From positions 2,480,001-2,544,000 of the forward strand of contig CAWHWS010000002.1 in the NCBI GenBank assembly GCA_963833115.1: 64,000 nt of DNA, given 5' to 3'. Within the stretch, counting starts at the first letter, position 1. Every line of letters starts with the position of its first letter. Both the position numbers and the translations under genes were made by a program. Shown here piece by piece: positions 26,656-33,821 of this stretch. The notes under the pieces are model-generated. The model was not told the DNA's origin, ran no database searches, and saw only the letters and a program-made list of their open reading frames with translations. The stretch is from Hasllibacter sp963833115 (lineage in GTDB: Bacteria; Pseudomonadota; Alphaproteobacteria; Rhodobacterales; Rhodobacteraceae).

Positions 26656-27858
26656 ATGACCGATTTCGCCGCCACGCGCGCCCTCTTCCACCTGCCGGGC
26701 GGGATCGCCTATCTCGACGGCAACTCCCTGGGGCCGCTGCCCCTCGCGGTGCCCGCCCGCCTCGCCGCCATGGTGGAGGGGGACTGGAAGGACCGCCTCA
26801 TCGGCGGCTGGAACGCCGGCTGGGACGGCGCCGGCTGGATGGCCGCGCCGACCGCCCTCGGCGACCGGATCGGCGCCCTCGTCGGGGCGCCCGCCGGCAG
26901 CACGGTCCTGGGCGACACGCTCTCGATCAAGGTCTACCAGGCGCTGGCCGCCGCCCTCGACATGCGCGAGGGCCGCCGCGTGATCCTGAGCTGCACCGGC
27001 AACTTCCCCTCCGATCTCTACATGGCGCAAGGCCTCGCCCGCAGCCTCGGGCGCGGCCACGAGCTGCGCGTCGTCGCCCCCGAGGACGTGGCCGGCGCGA
27101 TCACGGAGGAGGTCGCCGTCCTCATGCTGACCGAGGTCGACTACCGCACCGGCCGCCTGCACGACATGGCCGCCCTCACCGCCCGCGCGCACGAGGCCGG
27201 CGCCCTGACCGTCTGGGATCTCGCCCATTCCGCCGGCGCCATCCCCATCGACCTGACGGCAACGAGGGCCGATTTCGCGGTCGGCTGCACCTACAAGTAC
27301 CTCAACGGCGGCCCCGGCGCGCCGGCCTTCATCCACGTCGCCCCCCGCCACGCCGAGGCGGCGCAGCCCGCGCTCCAGGGCTGGCTCGGCCACGCCGCGC
27401 CCTTCGAGTTCGACCCGGACTACCGCCCCGGCCCCGGCATCGAGCGCATGCGCGTCGGCACGCCGGCCATGCTCCAGCTCGCCGCGCTCGACGCCGCGCT
27501 CGATGCCTTCGACATGGCCACCATGGACGACATCCGCGCCCGGCAGATCGCCTTGTCCGAGCGCTTCGTCGCCGCGGTGGAGGCGTCCACCGACCTCCCC
27601 CTCGCCTCCCCGCGCGATCCGCACGCGCGCGGCAGCCAGGTCAGCTTCCGCCACCCGCAGGGCTACGCCGTGATGCAGAACCTCATCGCGGAGGGCGTGG
27701 TCGGCGATTTCCGCGCCCCCGACATCCTGCGCTTCGGCATCGCCCCACTCTACAACGGCGAGGAGGACGTGGACCGCGCCGCGGACGTGCTCGCCGCCAT
27801 CCTGCGCACCGGGAGCTGGGACGATCCGAGATACGCGGCGCGCAAGGCCGTCACGTGA
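26656..27858 (+). CDS. kynU: Kynureninase
   Basis: 400 residues, a cytosolic PLP enzyme that cleaves kynurenine to anthranilate and alanine (or 3-hydroxykynurenine to 3-hydroxyanthranilate) in tryptophan breakdown. Family signatures are YLDGNSLGPLP near the start, WDLAHSAGA (the Asp that binds the PLP ring nitrogen) and the PLP lysine in GCTYKYLNGGPGAP. The C-terminal LRFGIAPLYNGEEDVDRA is also typical. No other kyn genes are in the window. The stop overlaps the GTG of a GNAT gene (GTGA). Confidence 0.94.
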   Translation: MTDFAATRALFHLPGGIAYLDGNSLGPLPLAVPARLAAMVEGDWKDRLIGGWNAGWDGAGWMAAPTALGDRIGALVGAPAGSTVLGDTLSIKVYQALAAALDMREGRRVILSCTGNFPSDLYMAQGLARSLGRGHELRVVAPEDVAGAITEEVAVLMLTEVDYRTGRLHDMAALTARAHEAGALTVWDLAHSAGAIPIDLTATRADFAVGCTYKYLNGGPGAPAFIHVAPRHAEAAQPALQGWLGHAAPFEFDPDYRPGPGIERMRVGTPAMLQLAALDAALDAFDMATMDDIRARQIALSERFVAAVEASTDLPLASPRDPHARGSQVSFRHPQGYAVMQNLIAEGVVGDFRAPDILRFGIAPLYNGEEDVDRAADVLAAILRTGSWDDPRYAARKAVT

Positions 27859-28346
27859 CCATCCGGCTCCGCCGCTTCCACGTCGACGACGCCTACCTCA
27901 CCCGCCGCCTGATGCACGATTCGATCCGCACCGGCGCCACGCGCTACACCCGCGCCCAGCGGGAAGCCTGGTCCCCGACCGCCACGCCCGGCCCGGACTG
28001 GCGCGACCGCCTCGCCGACCATGTCACCCTCGTGGCCGAGGACACCCTGCCCGAGATCGACCACCCCGTCGGTTTCGGCACCATGCGCAATGACGGCCGG
28101 CTCGACCTCCTGTTCGTCGCGCCGGACCGGATGGGCACGGGCGTCGCCGGCGCGATCCACGACGCCCTCCTCGCGGCCGTCGCCCCGATGCGCCCCGCGC
28201 GGCTGACCGTGCGCGCCTCCCTCTACGCCCGGCCCTTCCTCGCCGCGCGCGGCTGGCGCCTTCTGGGCAACGCGGACGTGACCCTCGGCGCCGTCACCCT
28301 GCCCGCCTTCGACATGGAGCGCGACCCGCCCCCGCCCGAGACCTGA
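27855..28346 (+). CDS. GNAT family acetyltransferase
   Basis: 163 residues starting at a GTG that overlaps the kynU stop by four bases, so it is translationally coupled. It looks like an acetyl-CoA N-acetyltransferase: MTIRLRRFHVDDAYLTRRLM opens the fold, GRLDLLFVAPDRMGTGVAGAI resembles the beta4/motif A acetyl-CoA loop (a Q/RxxGxG/A variant, here RMGTGVAG), and PFLAARGWRLLG is the common C-terminal motif. The substrate is unknown; coupling to kynureninase suggests, but does not prove, a role with tryptophan-derived amines. Confidence 0.82.
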   Translation: MTIRLRRFHVDDAYLTRRLMHDSIRTGATRYTRAQREAWSPTATPGPDWRDRLADHVTLVAEDTLPEIDHPVGFGTMRNDGRLDLLFVAPDRMGTGVAGAIHDALLAAVAPMRPARLTVRASLYARPFLAARGWRLLGNADVTLGAVTLPAFDMERDPPPPET

Positions 28347-28428
28347 CGCCCGCCGCAGGCGCGCCGATGCCCGCAGGGCGAGGCCCGGCCCAAGCCTCGC
28401 AGGCCGCAGGCCGAGAGGGGCGGGAGCG

Positions 28429-29121
28429 TCAGAGCCGCGCCGCGTAGTCGCTCACCAGCAGGCGCCGCGGCGCCTCGTCCTCCTCGACCTCGGAGAACCG
28501 CCCGATCTCGTCGCGGAAGACGTTGTCCGTCTCGTCGTCGTTCACCGTCGAGACCTCGCCGATCAGGACGTCGCCACCCTCGCCCCAGAACGCGTGCCAG
28601 TCGCCCGGCCGCAGCGTCACGCTCTCGCCCGGCGCGAGGGTCAGGACCTCGCCCGCCTCGAACCGCCGCGGCGCGCCGTCCACCATCACCTCGCCGCCGG
28701 CATCGGGGTCGAACCGGCCCTGCGCGTCCGAGCCGTGGAGCTGCACGGCGAGCCGCGCCCCCGGCGCGTCCACCCCGCGGCAGATGATGTCCTCCACCTT
28801 CACCACGTGGGTGTGGGGCGGCGCGAGCTGGTCCCGCCGCGAGATCAGGAGCTTCTCCGCATAGGCCATGCCGCCGCCCGCCTTCAGGTCGCAGAGCCGC
28901 CCGTTGCGCGTGGTGAAGAGGAAGAGCCCCGTGCCGTCGAAATCGCCCAGCCCGTAATCGGTGATGTCCCAGCCCATGCGCGCCTCCTTGAGGCGGGTGC
29001 CCGGCGCGCGCGCCGCCATCTCCTCCGGCGACCACCACGCGAAGGGCGGCAGCCGGACGGCGTGCCGCTCCAGCATCTCCTCGGCCGCCCGCATGACCTC
29101 GTTGATCCGCGATCGCTTCAT
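28429..29121 (-). CDS. D-lyxose isomerase-like cupin protein
   Basis: 230 residues, resembling the YdaE family of D-lyxose/D-mannose ketol-isomerases. The single cupin barrel is centred on PPHTHVVKVEDIICRGVD (His, His and Glu as Mn2+ ligands) with the distal His in GDWHAFWGEGGDVLIGEVSTVNDDETDN. GGGGAG lies before the ATG at 29121; the frame extends upstream but without similarity. It would interconvert aldose and ketose in a minor sugar pathway. No sugar kinase is adjacent, so the substrate remains tentative. Confidence 0.85.
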   Translation of the reverse strand: MKRSRINEVMRAAEEMLERHAVRLPPFAWWSPEEMAARAPGTRLKEARMGWDITDYGLGDFDGTGLFLFTTRNGRLCDLKAGGGMAYAEKLLISRRDQLAPPHTHVVKVEDIICRGVDAPGARLAVQLHGSDAQGRFDPDAGGEVMVDGAPRRFEAGEVLTLAPGESVTLRPGDWHAFWGEGGDVLIGEVSTVNDDETDNVFRDEIGRFSEVEEDEAPRRLLVSDYAARL

Positions 29122-29172
29122 GTGCCGCTCCCCCGCTTGCCGGCGCACCCTACGCGGCGCGCGGCCGGCGCC

Positions 29173-29952
29173 TCAAGCGGCGCGGCGCGCCCGTCCGCCC
29201 GCCGACCAGTCCCGGCAGGCCGCGCCGAACGCCTCGAAGAGCGGGCGCGAGACCGGATCCTCGTCCGCGCGCCATTCGGGGTGCCATTGCACGCCCAAGG
29301 CGAAGCCCGGCGCGCCCTCGACGCGGATCGCCTCCGCCGTGCCGTCGGGCGCGCGCCCCTCGACCACCACGCCGCGCCCCGGCTCGACGATCCCCTGCCC
29401 GTGGAGGGAGTTGGTCATCACCACCTCCCCCCCCAGCAGCCCCGCGAACGTCCCCCCCGGGGTCAGGGTCACCTCGTGGCGCAGGGCGAACTTCTCCTCG
29501 AGCGTGCCGTCCGGCGGCATGCGGTGATTGTCCCGCCCCGGAAGCTCGCGGATCTCGGGATGGAGCGTGCCGCCCAGCGCCACGTTCATCTCCTGGAACC
29601 CCCGGCAGATCGCGAGGAACGGCTGCCCCGCCGCCACCAGCGCCCGGATGAGGGGCAGCGACACCGCGTCCCGGTCCCGGTCGAAGGCGCCGTGCGCGGG
29701 GGTCTCGGCCTCGCCGTACTCCTCGGGGTGCACGTTCGGCCGCCCCCCGGTGAAGAGGAACCCGTCGCACGCCGCCATCAGCTCCTCGGTCCCCGCGTAA
29801 TCCGGCCGCGCCGGCACGATCAGGGGCAGGCAGCCCGCCACCTTGGCGACGGCGCAGGTGTTCATCGTGCCCGCCGCCTGGGCCGGGTACTGATCGTTGA
29901 TCAGGTAGCTGTTGCCAACGATGCCCACGACGGGCCGCCTCAAGCCGCTCAT
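29173..29952 (-). CDS. Gamma-glutamyl-gamma-aminobutyrate hydrolase family amidotransferase (PuuD-like)
   Basis: 259 residues, a class I glutamine-amidotransferase-like hydrolase. The nucleophile Cys is in AICRGFQEMNVALGGTL, and the His/Glu pair is in GVQWHPEW. The oxyanion region is DGFLFTGGRPNVHPEEYG. PuuD enzymes release GABA from gamma-glutamyl-GABA in putrescine breakdown; an ornithine decarboxylase lies 7 kb away, but no puu cluster is present. The gene is 51 bases upstream of the D-lyxose isomerase-like gene on the same strand and may be cotranscribed. Confidence 0.87.
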   Translation of the reverse strand: MSGLRRPVVGIVGNSYLINDQYPAQAAGTMNTCAVAKVAGCLPLIVPARPDYAGTEELMAACDGFLFTGGRPNVHPEEYGEAETPAHGAFDRDRDAVSLPLIRALVAAGQPFLAICRGFQEMNVALGGTLHPEIRELPGRDNHRMPPDGTLEEKFALRHEVTLTPGGTFAGLLGGEVVMTNSLHGQGIVEPGRGVVVEGRAPDGTAEAIRVEGAPGFALGVQWHPEWRADEDPVSRPLFEAFGAACRDWSAGGRARRAA

Positions 29953-30185
29953 GTCCTTCGCCCCGCCCCGCGCCGCTCCGATGCCGTAGGCACGCTACGC
30001 CCCGCCCCGCCGCCCGTCCATCCGGCAGGGGCGCGCGCGCCCATGTGCGCCTGCGCAGGGCCCGCGATGCGGGCGGCCGCGCGCCCCACGGTCCCGCCGA
30101 CCGGCAGGAACGCCCCGAGACCGGATCGAGGGGGTGCGCCGGCAGGGCGCGCCGCCCCGCGATCGGACCGCCGCTGGCCGTCGGC

Positions 30186-30614
30186 CTAGGTGCGGGCCGT
30201 CAGGCCGGCGGCTGCGATCCCGGCCGCGCCCGCCTCGGCGTCGTTCTCCGAGCTGTCGCCCGTAACCCCGACCGCCCCGATCGTGGCGCCGTCCCCGCCC
30301 GCGACCAGGATCCCGCCCGGCACCGGCACCACCTGGCCGCCGAAGAGCCCGTTCACCGCCTGCATGAAGTAGGCCTGCGCCTCCGCCCGCGCCATCTGCG
30401 CGCTGCCCGGCATGCCCAGCATAACCGCCCCGTGCGCCTTGCCGTGCGCGATCGCGAACCGCCCCGGGCTCGCCCCGTCCTCCCGCTCGAAGGCGATCAC
30501 GTGGCCGCCGGCGTCGAGCACCACGACCGAGAGCGGCTTCAGCCCCATCTCCCGCCCCTTGGCGAGGGTCTCGCGGATCATGGTGCGGGCGGCGTCGAGC
30601 GTGATCGTGGTCAT
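30186..30614 (-). CDS. Heme-degrading/heme-binding HbpS/GlcG family protein
   Basis: 142 residues, one complete HbpS/GlcG (DUF336) domain: AARTMIRETLAKGREMGLKP, VVVLDAGGHVIAFERED, then VPGGILVAGGDGATIGAVGVTGDSSENDAE. Its ATG overlaps the stop of the VOC gene upstream (ATGA), and that gene overlaps glcB in the same way. In E. coli glcG lies in the glycolate (glc) operon together with glcB, so this is probably the GlcG-like member of a malate-synthase operon rather than a haem protein. Its biochemical role is not settled. Confidence 0.87.
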   Translation of the reverse strand: MTTITLDAARTMIRETLAKGREMGLKPLSVVVLDAGGHVIAFEREDGASPGRFAIAHGKAHGAVMLGMPGSAQMARAEAQAYFMQAVNGLFGGQVVPVPGGILVAGGDGATIGAVGVTGDSSENDAEAGAAGIAAAGLTART

Positions 30615-31024
30615 GGCGTGTCCTGTCGTTCGGTCTGCGGGGCCGGCGCGGTCGGCGAGCTGACGTCGAGGAGGCCGCCATCCGGATCGCGCAGGATCAT
30701 CCGGCGCTGGCCGTAGGCGGTGTCGGCGGGCGGGGAGACGATCTCGGCGCCGGTCTCGACGGCGCGGGCATGGGCGGCGTCGCAATCGGCGACGACGACC
30801 GTGAGGAGCGTGCCGCCCTGCCCCTCCCGGATCGCGGGCGGGACGGTCTCGTGGTCGCGGGCGAGGAAGCCGAGTTCGACGCCGGCCCCGTCTCCTCCGA
30901 GGAGGACGAACCAGTCCGAGGAGAAGCGCCGCTCGAGCCCGAGCAACCGCTCGTAGAAGGCCGCCGTCCGGCCCGCGTCGGCGCACAGGCGGCTCGCCAT
31001 GACGCGGTCCACGGCCCCGCTCAT
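30611..31024 (-). CDS. VOC/glyoxalase superfamily protein
   Basis: 137 residues, one vicinal-oxygen-chelate domain with two beta-alpha-beta-beta-beta modules (ADAGRTAAFYERLLGLERRF, VVVADCDAAHARAVETGAEI, and RRMILRDPDGGLLDVSS at the end). The ATG at 31024 overlaps the glcB stop by four bases and the stop overlaps the next gene by four, so all three are translationally coupled. A GTG or ATG further upstream is inside glcB and less likely. Possible roles include dioxygenase, glyoxalase or antibiotic-binding activity; none can be chosen. Confidence 0.85.
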   Translation of the reverse strand: MSGAVDRVMASRLCADAGRTAAFYERLLGLERRFSSDWFVLLGGDGAGVELGFLARDHETVPPAIREGQGGTLLTVVVADCDAAHARAVETGAEIVSPPADTAYGQRRMILRDPDGGLLDVSSPTAPAPQTERQDTP

Positions 31025-33156
31025 CCCGCCTTCGCCCGGAGCCGCCACTCGTGCAGCACCGGCTCGGTGTAGCCCGAGGGCTGCTCGCGGCCCTTCATCA
31101 CCAGGTCGCGCGCGGCGAGGAAGGCGGGGCCGTCATAGGCGGGCGCCATCGGCACGTAGCCCGGCGTGTCGGCGTTCTGCCCGTCCACGACCTTCGCCAT
31201 ACGGCGCAGCCCGTCCTCGGCCTGCGCCTCGGAGATGACCCCGTGGTGCAGCCAGTTCGCCAGCGCCTGCGAGGAGATGCGGCAGGTCGCGCGGTCCTCC
31301 ATCAGGCCCACGTCGTGGATGTCCGGCACCTTGGAGCAGCCGATGCCCGCGTCCACCCAGCGCACCACGTAGCCCAGGATGCCCTGCGCGTTGTTCTCGA
31401 TCTCCGCCGTGACCTCCTCGCCGGACAGGTTGCGCCCCTCCATCACCGGGATCGTCAGCAGGTCCGCGAGCGGGGCCCTCGGGCCCGCGGCCGCGATCCC
31501 GGCCTGCACCTGCGCCACGTCCACCTCGTGGTAGTGCAGCGCGTGCAGCGTGGCGGCGGTGGGCGAGGGCACCCAGGCGCAGGACGCGCCCGCCTTCGGA
31601 TGGCCCACCTTCTCGCGCAGCATGTCCGCCATCAGGTCGGGCATCGCCCACATCCCCTTGCCGATCTGCGCCCGCCCGCGCAGCCCGCAGGCGAGCCCGA
31701 TATCCACGTTCCGGTCCTCGTAGGCGCCGATCCACGCGGTGGACTTCATCTCCCCCTTCGGGACCATCGGCCCCGCCTCCATGGAGGTGTGGATCTCGTC
31801 CCCCGTCCGGTCGAGGAAGCCGGTGTTGATGAACGCCACCCGCTCGCGGGCCGCGCGGATGCATTCCTTGAGGTTGGCGCTCGTGCGCCGCTCCTCGTCC
31901 ATGATGCCGAGCTTCACCGTGTTCCGGGGCAGGCCGAGCATGTCCTCGACCATGTCGAACGCCTCCACCGCGAAGGCGACCTCCTCCGGCCCGTGCATCT
32001 TCGGCTTCACCACGTAGACGCTGCCGTGCTCGGAGTTGCCGCCCTCGCGCGCCAGGTCGTGCATCGCGCAGAGCGTCGTCACGGCGGCGTCCAGCAGCCC
32101 CTCGAACTGCTCCTCGCCGTCCACCGTCACCGCCGGGGTCCGCATCAGGTGCCCGACGTTCCGCACCAGCATCAGGGCCCGGCCCTTGACCGTGAAGGAC
32201 CGCCCGTCCGGCGTGGTCCACTCCGGGTCCTCGGCCAAGCGGCGAGTGAACGTCTCGCCCCCCTTGGCGACCTCCTCCGTCAGGTCCCCCGCCATCAGCC
32301 CGAGCCAGTTGCCGTAGGCCAGCGCCTTGTCCGCCCCGTCCACGGCGGCGACGGAATCCTCGCAGTCCATGATCGCCGAGAGCGCCGATTCCAGCCGCAC
32401 GTCCGCGATCCCGGCGGGATCGTCCGTCCCGATCCGGTGCCCGCGGTCGAACACCACCTCGATCCCGAGCCCGTTCTTGCGCAGCAGCACCGCGTCCGGG
32501 CTCGCCGGATCGCCCCGGTAGCCCGCGAACGCCTTGTCGTGCGCCAGGGTCGCGCCGTCCGCCTTCAGCACGCCGTCCTCCACCCGGACCGAGGACACGT
32601 CCGCCCAGGACTTGCTCGCCAGCGGCACCGCCGCGTCCAGCCGCCGCTTCGCCTCCGCCACGACCCGCGCCCCGCGCTCGGGATCGTAGCCCCCGCCCCC
32701 GGGCGCGTCCCCCAGCGCGTCGGTCCCGTAGAGCGCGTCGTAGAGCGAGCCCCAGCGCGCGTTCGCGGCGTTCAAGGCGTAGCGCGCGTTCATGATCGGC
32801 ACCACGAGCTGCGGCCCCGCGACCTCCGCGATCTCGGGGTCCACGTTCTGGGTCCCGATCTCGAACGGCTCGCCCTCGGGCACGAGGTAGCCGATCTCCT
32901 CCAGGAACGCGCGATACGCCTCCGGATCGTGCGCCCGCCCCCGCCGCTCCACGTGCCAGGCGTCGATCCGCCCCTGCATCTCCTCGCGCACGCGCAGGAG
33001 CTCCGCGTTGCGGGGCCCCATCTCGGCGAAGAGCGCGGCCAGCCCCGACCAGAACGCCTCCGGCTCCACCCCCGTGCCCGGCAGCGCCCGGTCCGCGATC
33101 AGCGCGTGCAGCGCCGGATCGACGCTCATGCCGTGGGTCAGGGTTCGCTCGTCCAT
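31021..33156 (-). CDS. glcB: Malate synthase G
   Basis: 711 residues, full length for malate synthase G, which condenses glyoxylate and acetyl-CoA to malate. The TIM-barrel signatures include SALSAIMDCEDSVAAVDG, TGDEIHTSMEAGPMVPKGEM and GKGMWAMPDLMADML; the C-terminal catalytic-Asp region is TCRISSQALANWL and what surrounds it. GAGGAG precedes the ATG at 33156, and the frame is open upstream without homology. It begins 14 bases after a DUF2256 gene and leads a coupled glcB-VOC-HbpS run. Confidence 0.96.
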   Translation of the reverse strand: MDERTLTHGMSVDPALHALIADRALPGTGVEPEAFWSGLAALFAEMGPRNAELLRVREEMQGRIDAWHVERRGRAHDPEAYRAFLEEIGYLVPEGEPFEIGTQNVDPEIAEVAGPQLVVPIMNARYALNAANARWGSLYDALYGTDALGDAPGGGGYDPERGARVVAEAKRRLDAAVPLASKSWADVSSVRVEDGVLKADGATLAHDKAFAGYRGDPASPDAVLLRKNGLGIEVVFDRGHRIGTDDPAGIADVRLESALSAIMDCEDSVAAVDGADKALAYGNWLGLMAGDLTEEVAKGGETFTRRLAEDPEWTTPDGRSFTVKGRALMLVRNVGHLMRTPAVTVDGEEQFEGLLDAAVTTLCAMHDLAREGGNSEHGSVYVVKPKMHGPEEVAFAVEAFDMVEDMLGLPRNTVKLGIMDEERRTSANLKECIRAARERVAFINTGFLDRTGDEIHTSMEAGPMVPKGEMKSTAWIGAYEDRNVDIGLACGLRGRAQIGKGMWAMPDLMADMLREKVGHPKAGASCAWVPSPTAATLHALHYHEVDVAQVQAGIAAAGPRAPLADLLTIPVMEGRNLSGEEVTAEIENNAQGILGYVVRWVDAGIGCSKVPDIHDVGLMEDRATCRISSQALANWLHHGVISEAQAEDGLRRMAKVVDGQNADTPGYVPMAPAYDGPAFLAARDLVMKGREQPSGYTEPVLHEWRLRAKAG

Positions 33157-33170
33157 GCCGGGGGCTCCTC

Positions 33171-33347
33171 TCAGGGGTCGCCCTCGGGATAGGGGCTGCG
33201 CCCCGCGCGCGCCACCCGCGCCGCGCGCCGGCACCGGTCAGAGCAGTGGCGCACCGCGTCCCAGTCGGCGGCCCACTTCCTACGCCAGGCGAAGGGCCGC
33301 CCGCAGGTCGCGCAGTCCTTCACCGGCAGGTCGCCCTTCTTGCGCAT
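33171..33347 (-). CDS. DUF2256 zinc-ribbon-like small protein
   Basis: 58 residues if it starts at the ATG at 33347 (MRKKGDLPVK); an in-frame GTG at 33365 would add six. The sequence CATCGRPFAWRRKWAADWD followed by VRHCSDRCRR is the DUF2256 signature, with four Cys (two CxxC-like pairs) likely to bind zinc. Genes of this family are often close to photolyase or cryptochrome genes, but none is in the window. It ends 14 bases before glcB and could be cotranscribed with it. Confidence 0.88.
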   Translation of the reverse strand: MRKKGDLPVKDCATCGRPFAWRRKWAADWDAVRHCSDRCRRAARVARAGRSPYPEGDP

Positions 33348-33512
33348 GCGGCTCACGGCCGGCACGCCGCCGCCCCGCCCCGCCCGCCCCGGCCCCCGGC
33401 ACGGATGGCGAGGCGTCGCCCGGACGCGCCCGCCCGCGGCCCAGTGCCGCGCACGGCCTCGCGGGACGCCTCGCCCCGGGCTCCGCGGGGGCCGGTCACG
33501 CCGCGGCGCGCC

Positions 33513-33713
33513 TCACTCGGTGGCCGGCACGACCTCGCCGGTCCGGCCGTCGACCTGCGTGTCGGCGCCGACCGGCGCGTCGCCGCCGCCGATCACGAAG
33601 AACAGGAAGCCGATCAGCAGCAGCGCCACGAACACGCCGCCCGCGATCATGCCGCCCAGGGCGGGCTTGTGGCGCTTCTCCTGCTTCTCGACGTTGGTGT
33701 CGGGGGCTGACAT
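33513..33713 (-). CDS. Small single-pass membrane protein
   Basis: 66 residues. The charged N-terminus (SAPDTNVEKQEKRHKPALG) is followed by one hydrophobic helix at about 21-43 (MIAGGVFVALLLIGFLFFVI) and a short polar tail. This pattern is seen in small membrane proteins of Rhodobacterales, but no family name comes to mind. The ATG at 33713 has a weak GGGAC ribosome site. It is divergent from pepN, with 108 bases between starts. The long antisense frame that contains it is otherwise not coding. Confidence 0.65.
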   Translation of the reverse strand: MSAPDTNVEKQEKRHKPALGGMIAGGVFVALLLIGFLFFVIGGGDAPVGADTQVDGRTGEVVPATE

Positions 33714-33821
33714 GGCTGTCCCTTTCGCGTCTATGTCCCGTCGCGGCCCGCCCTCGCGGACGAGCCTGGACCATCCGCCCAACGCCCGAGCGCCCCCCGC
33801 GTTCCACCGCAGGAGCCCGCC

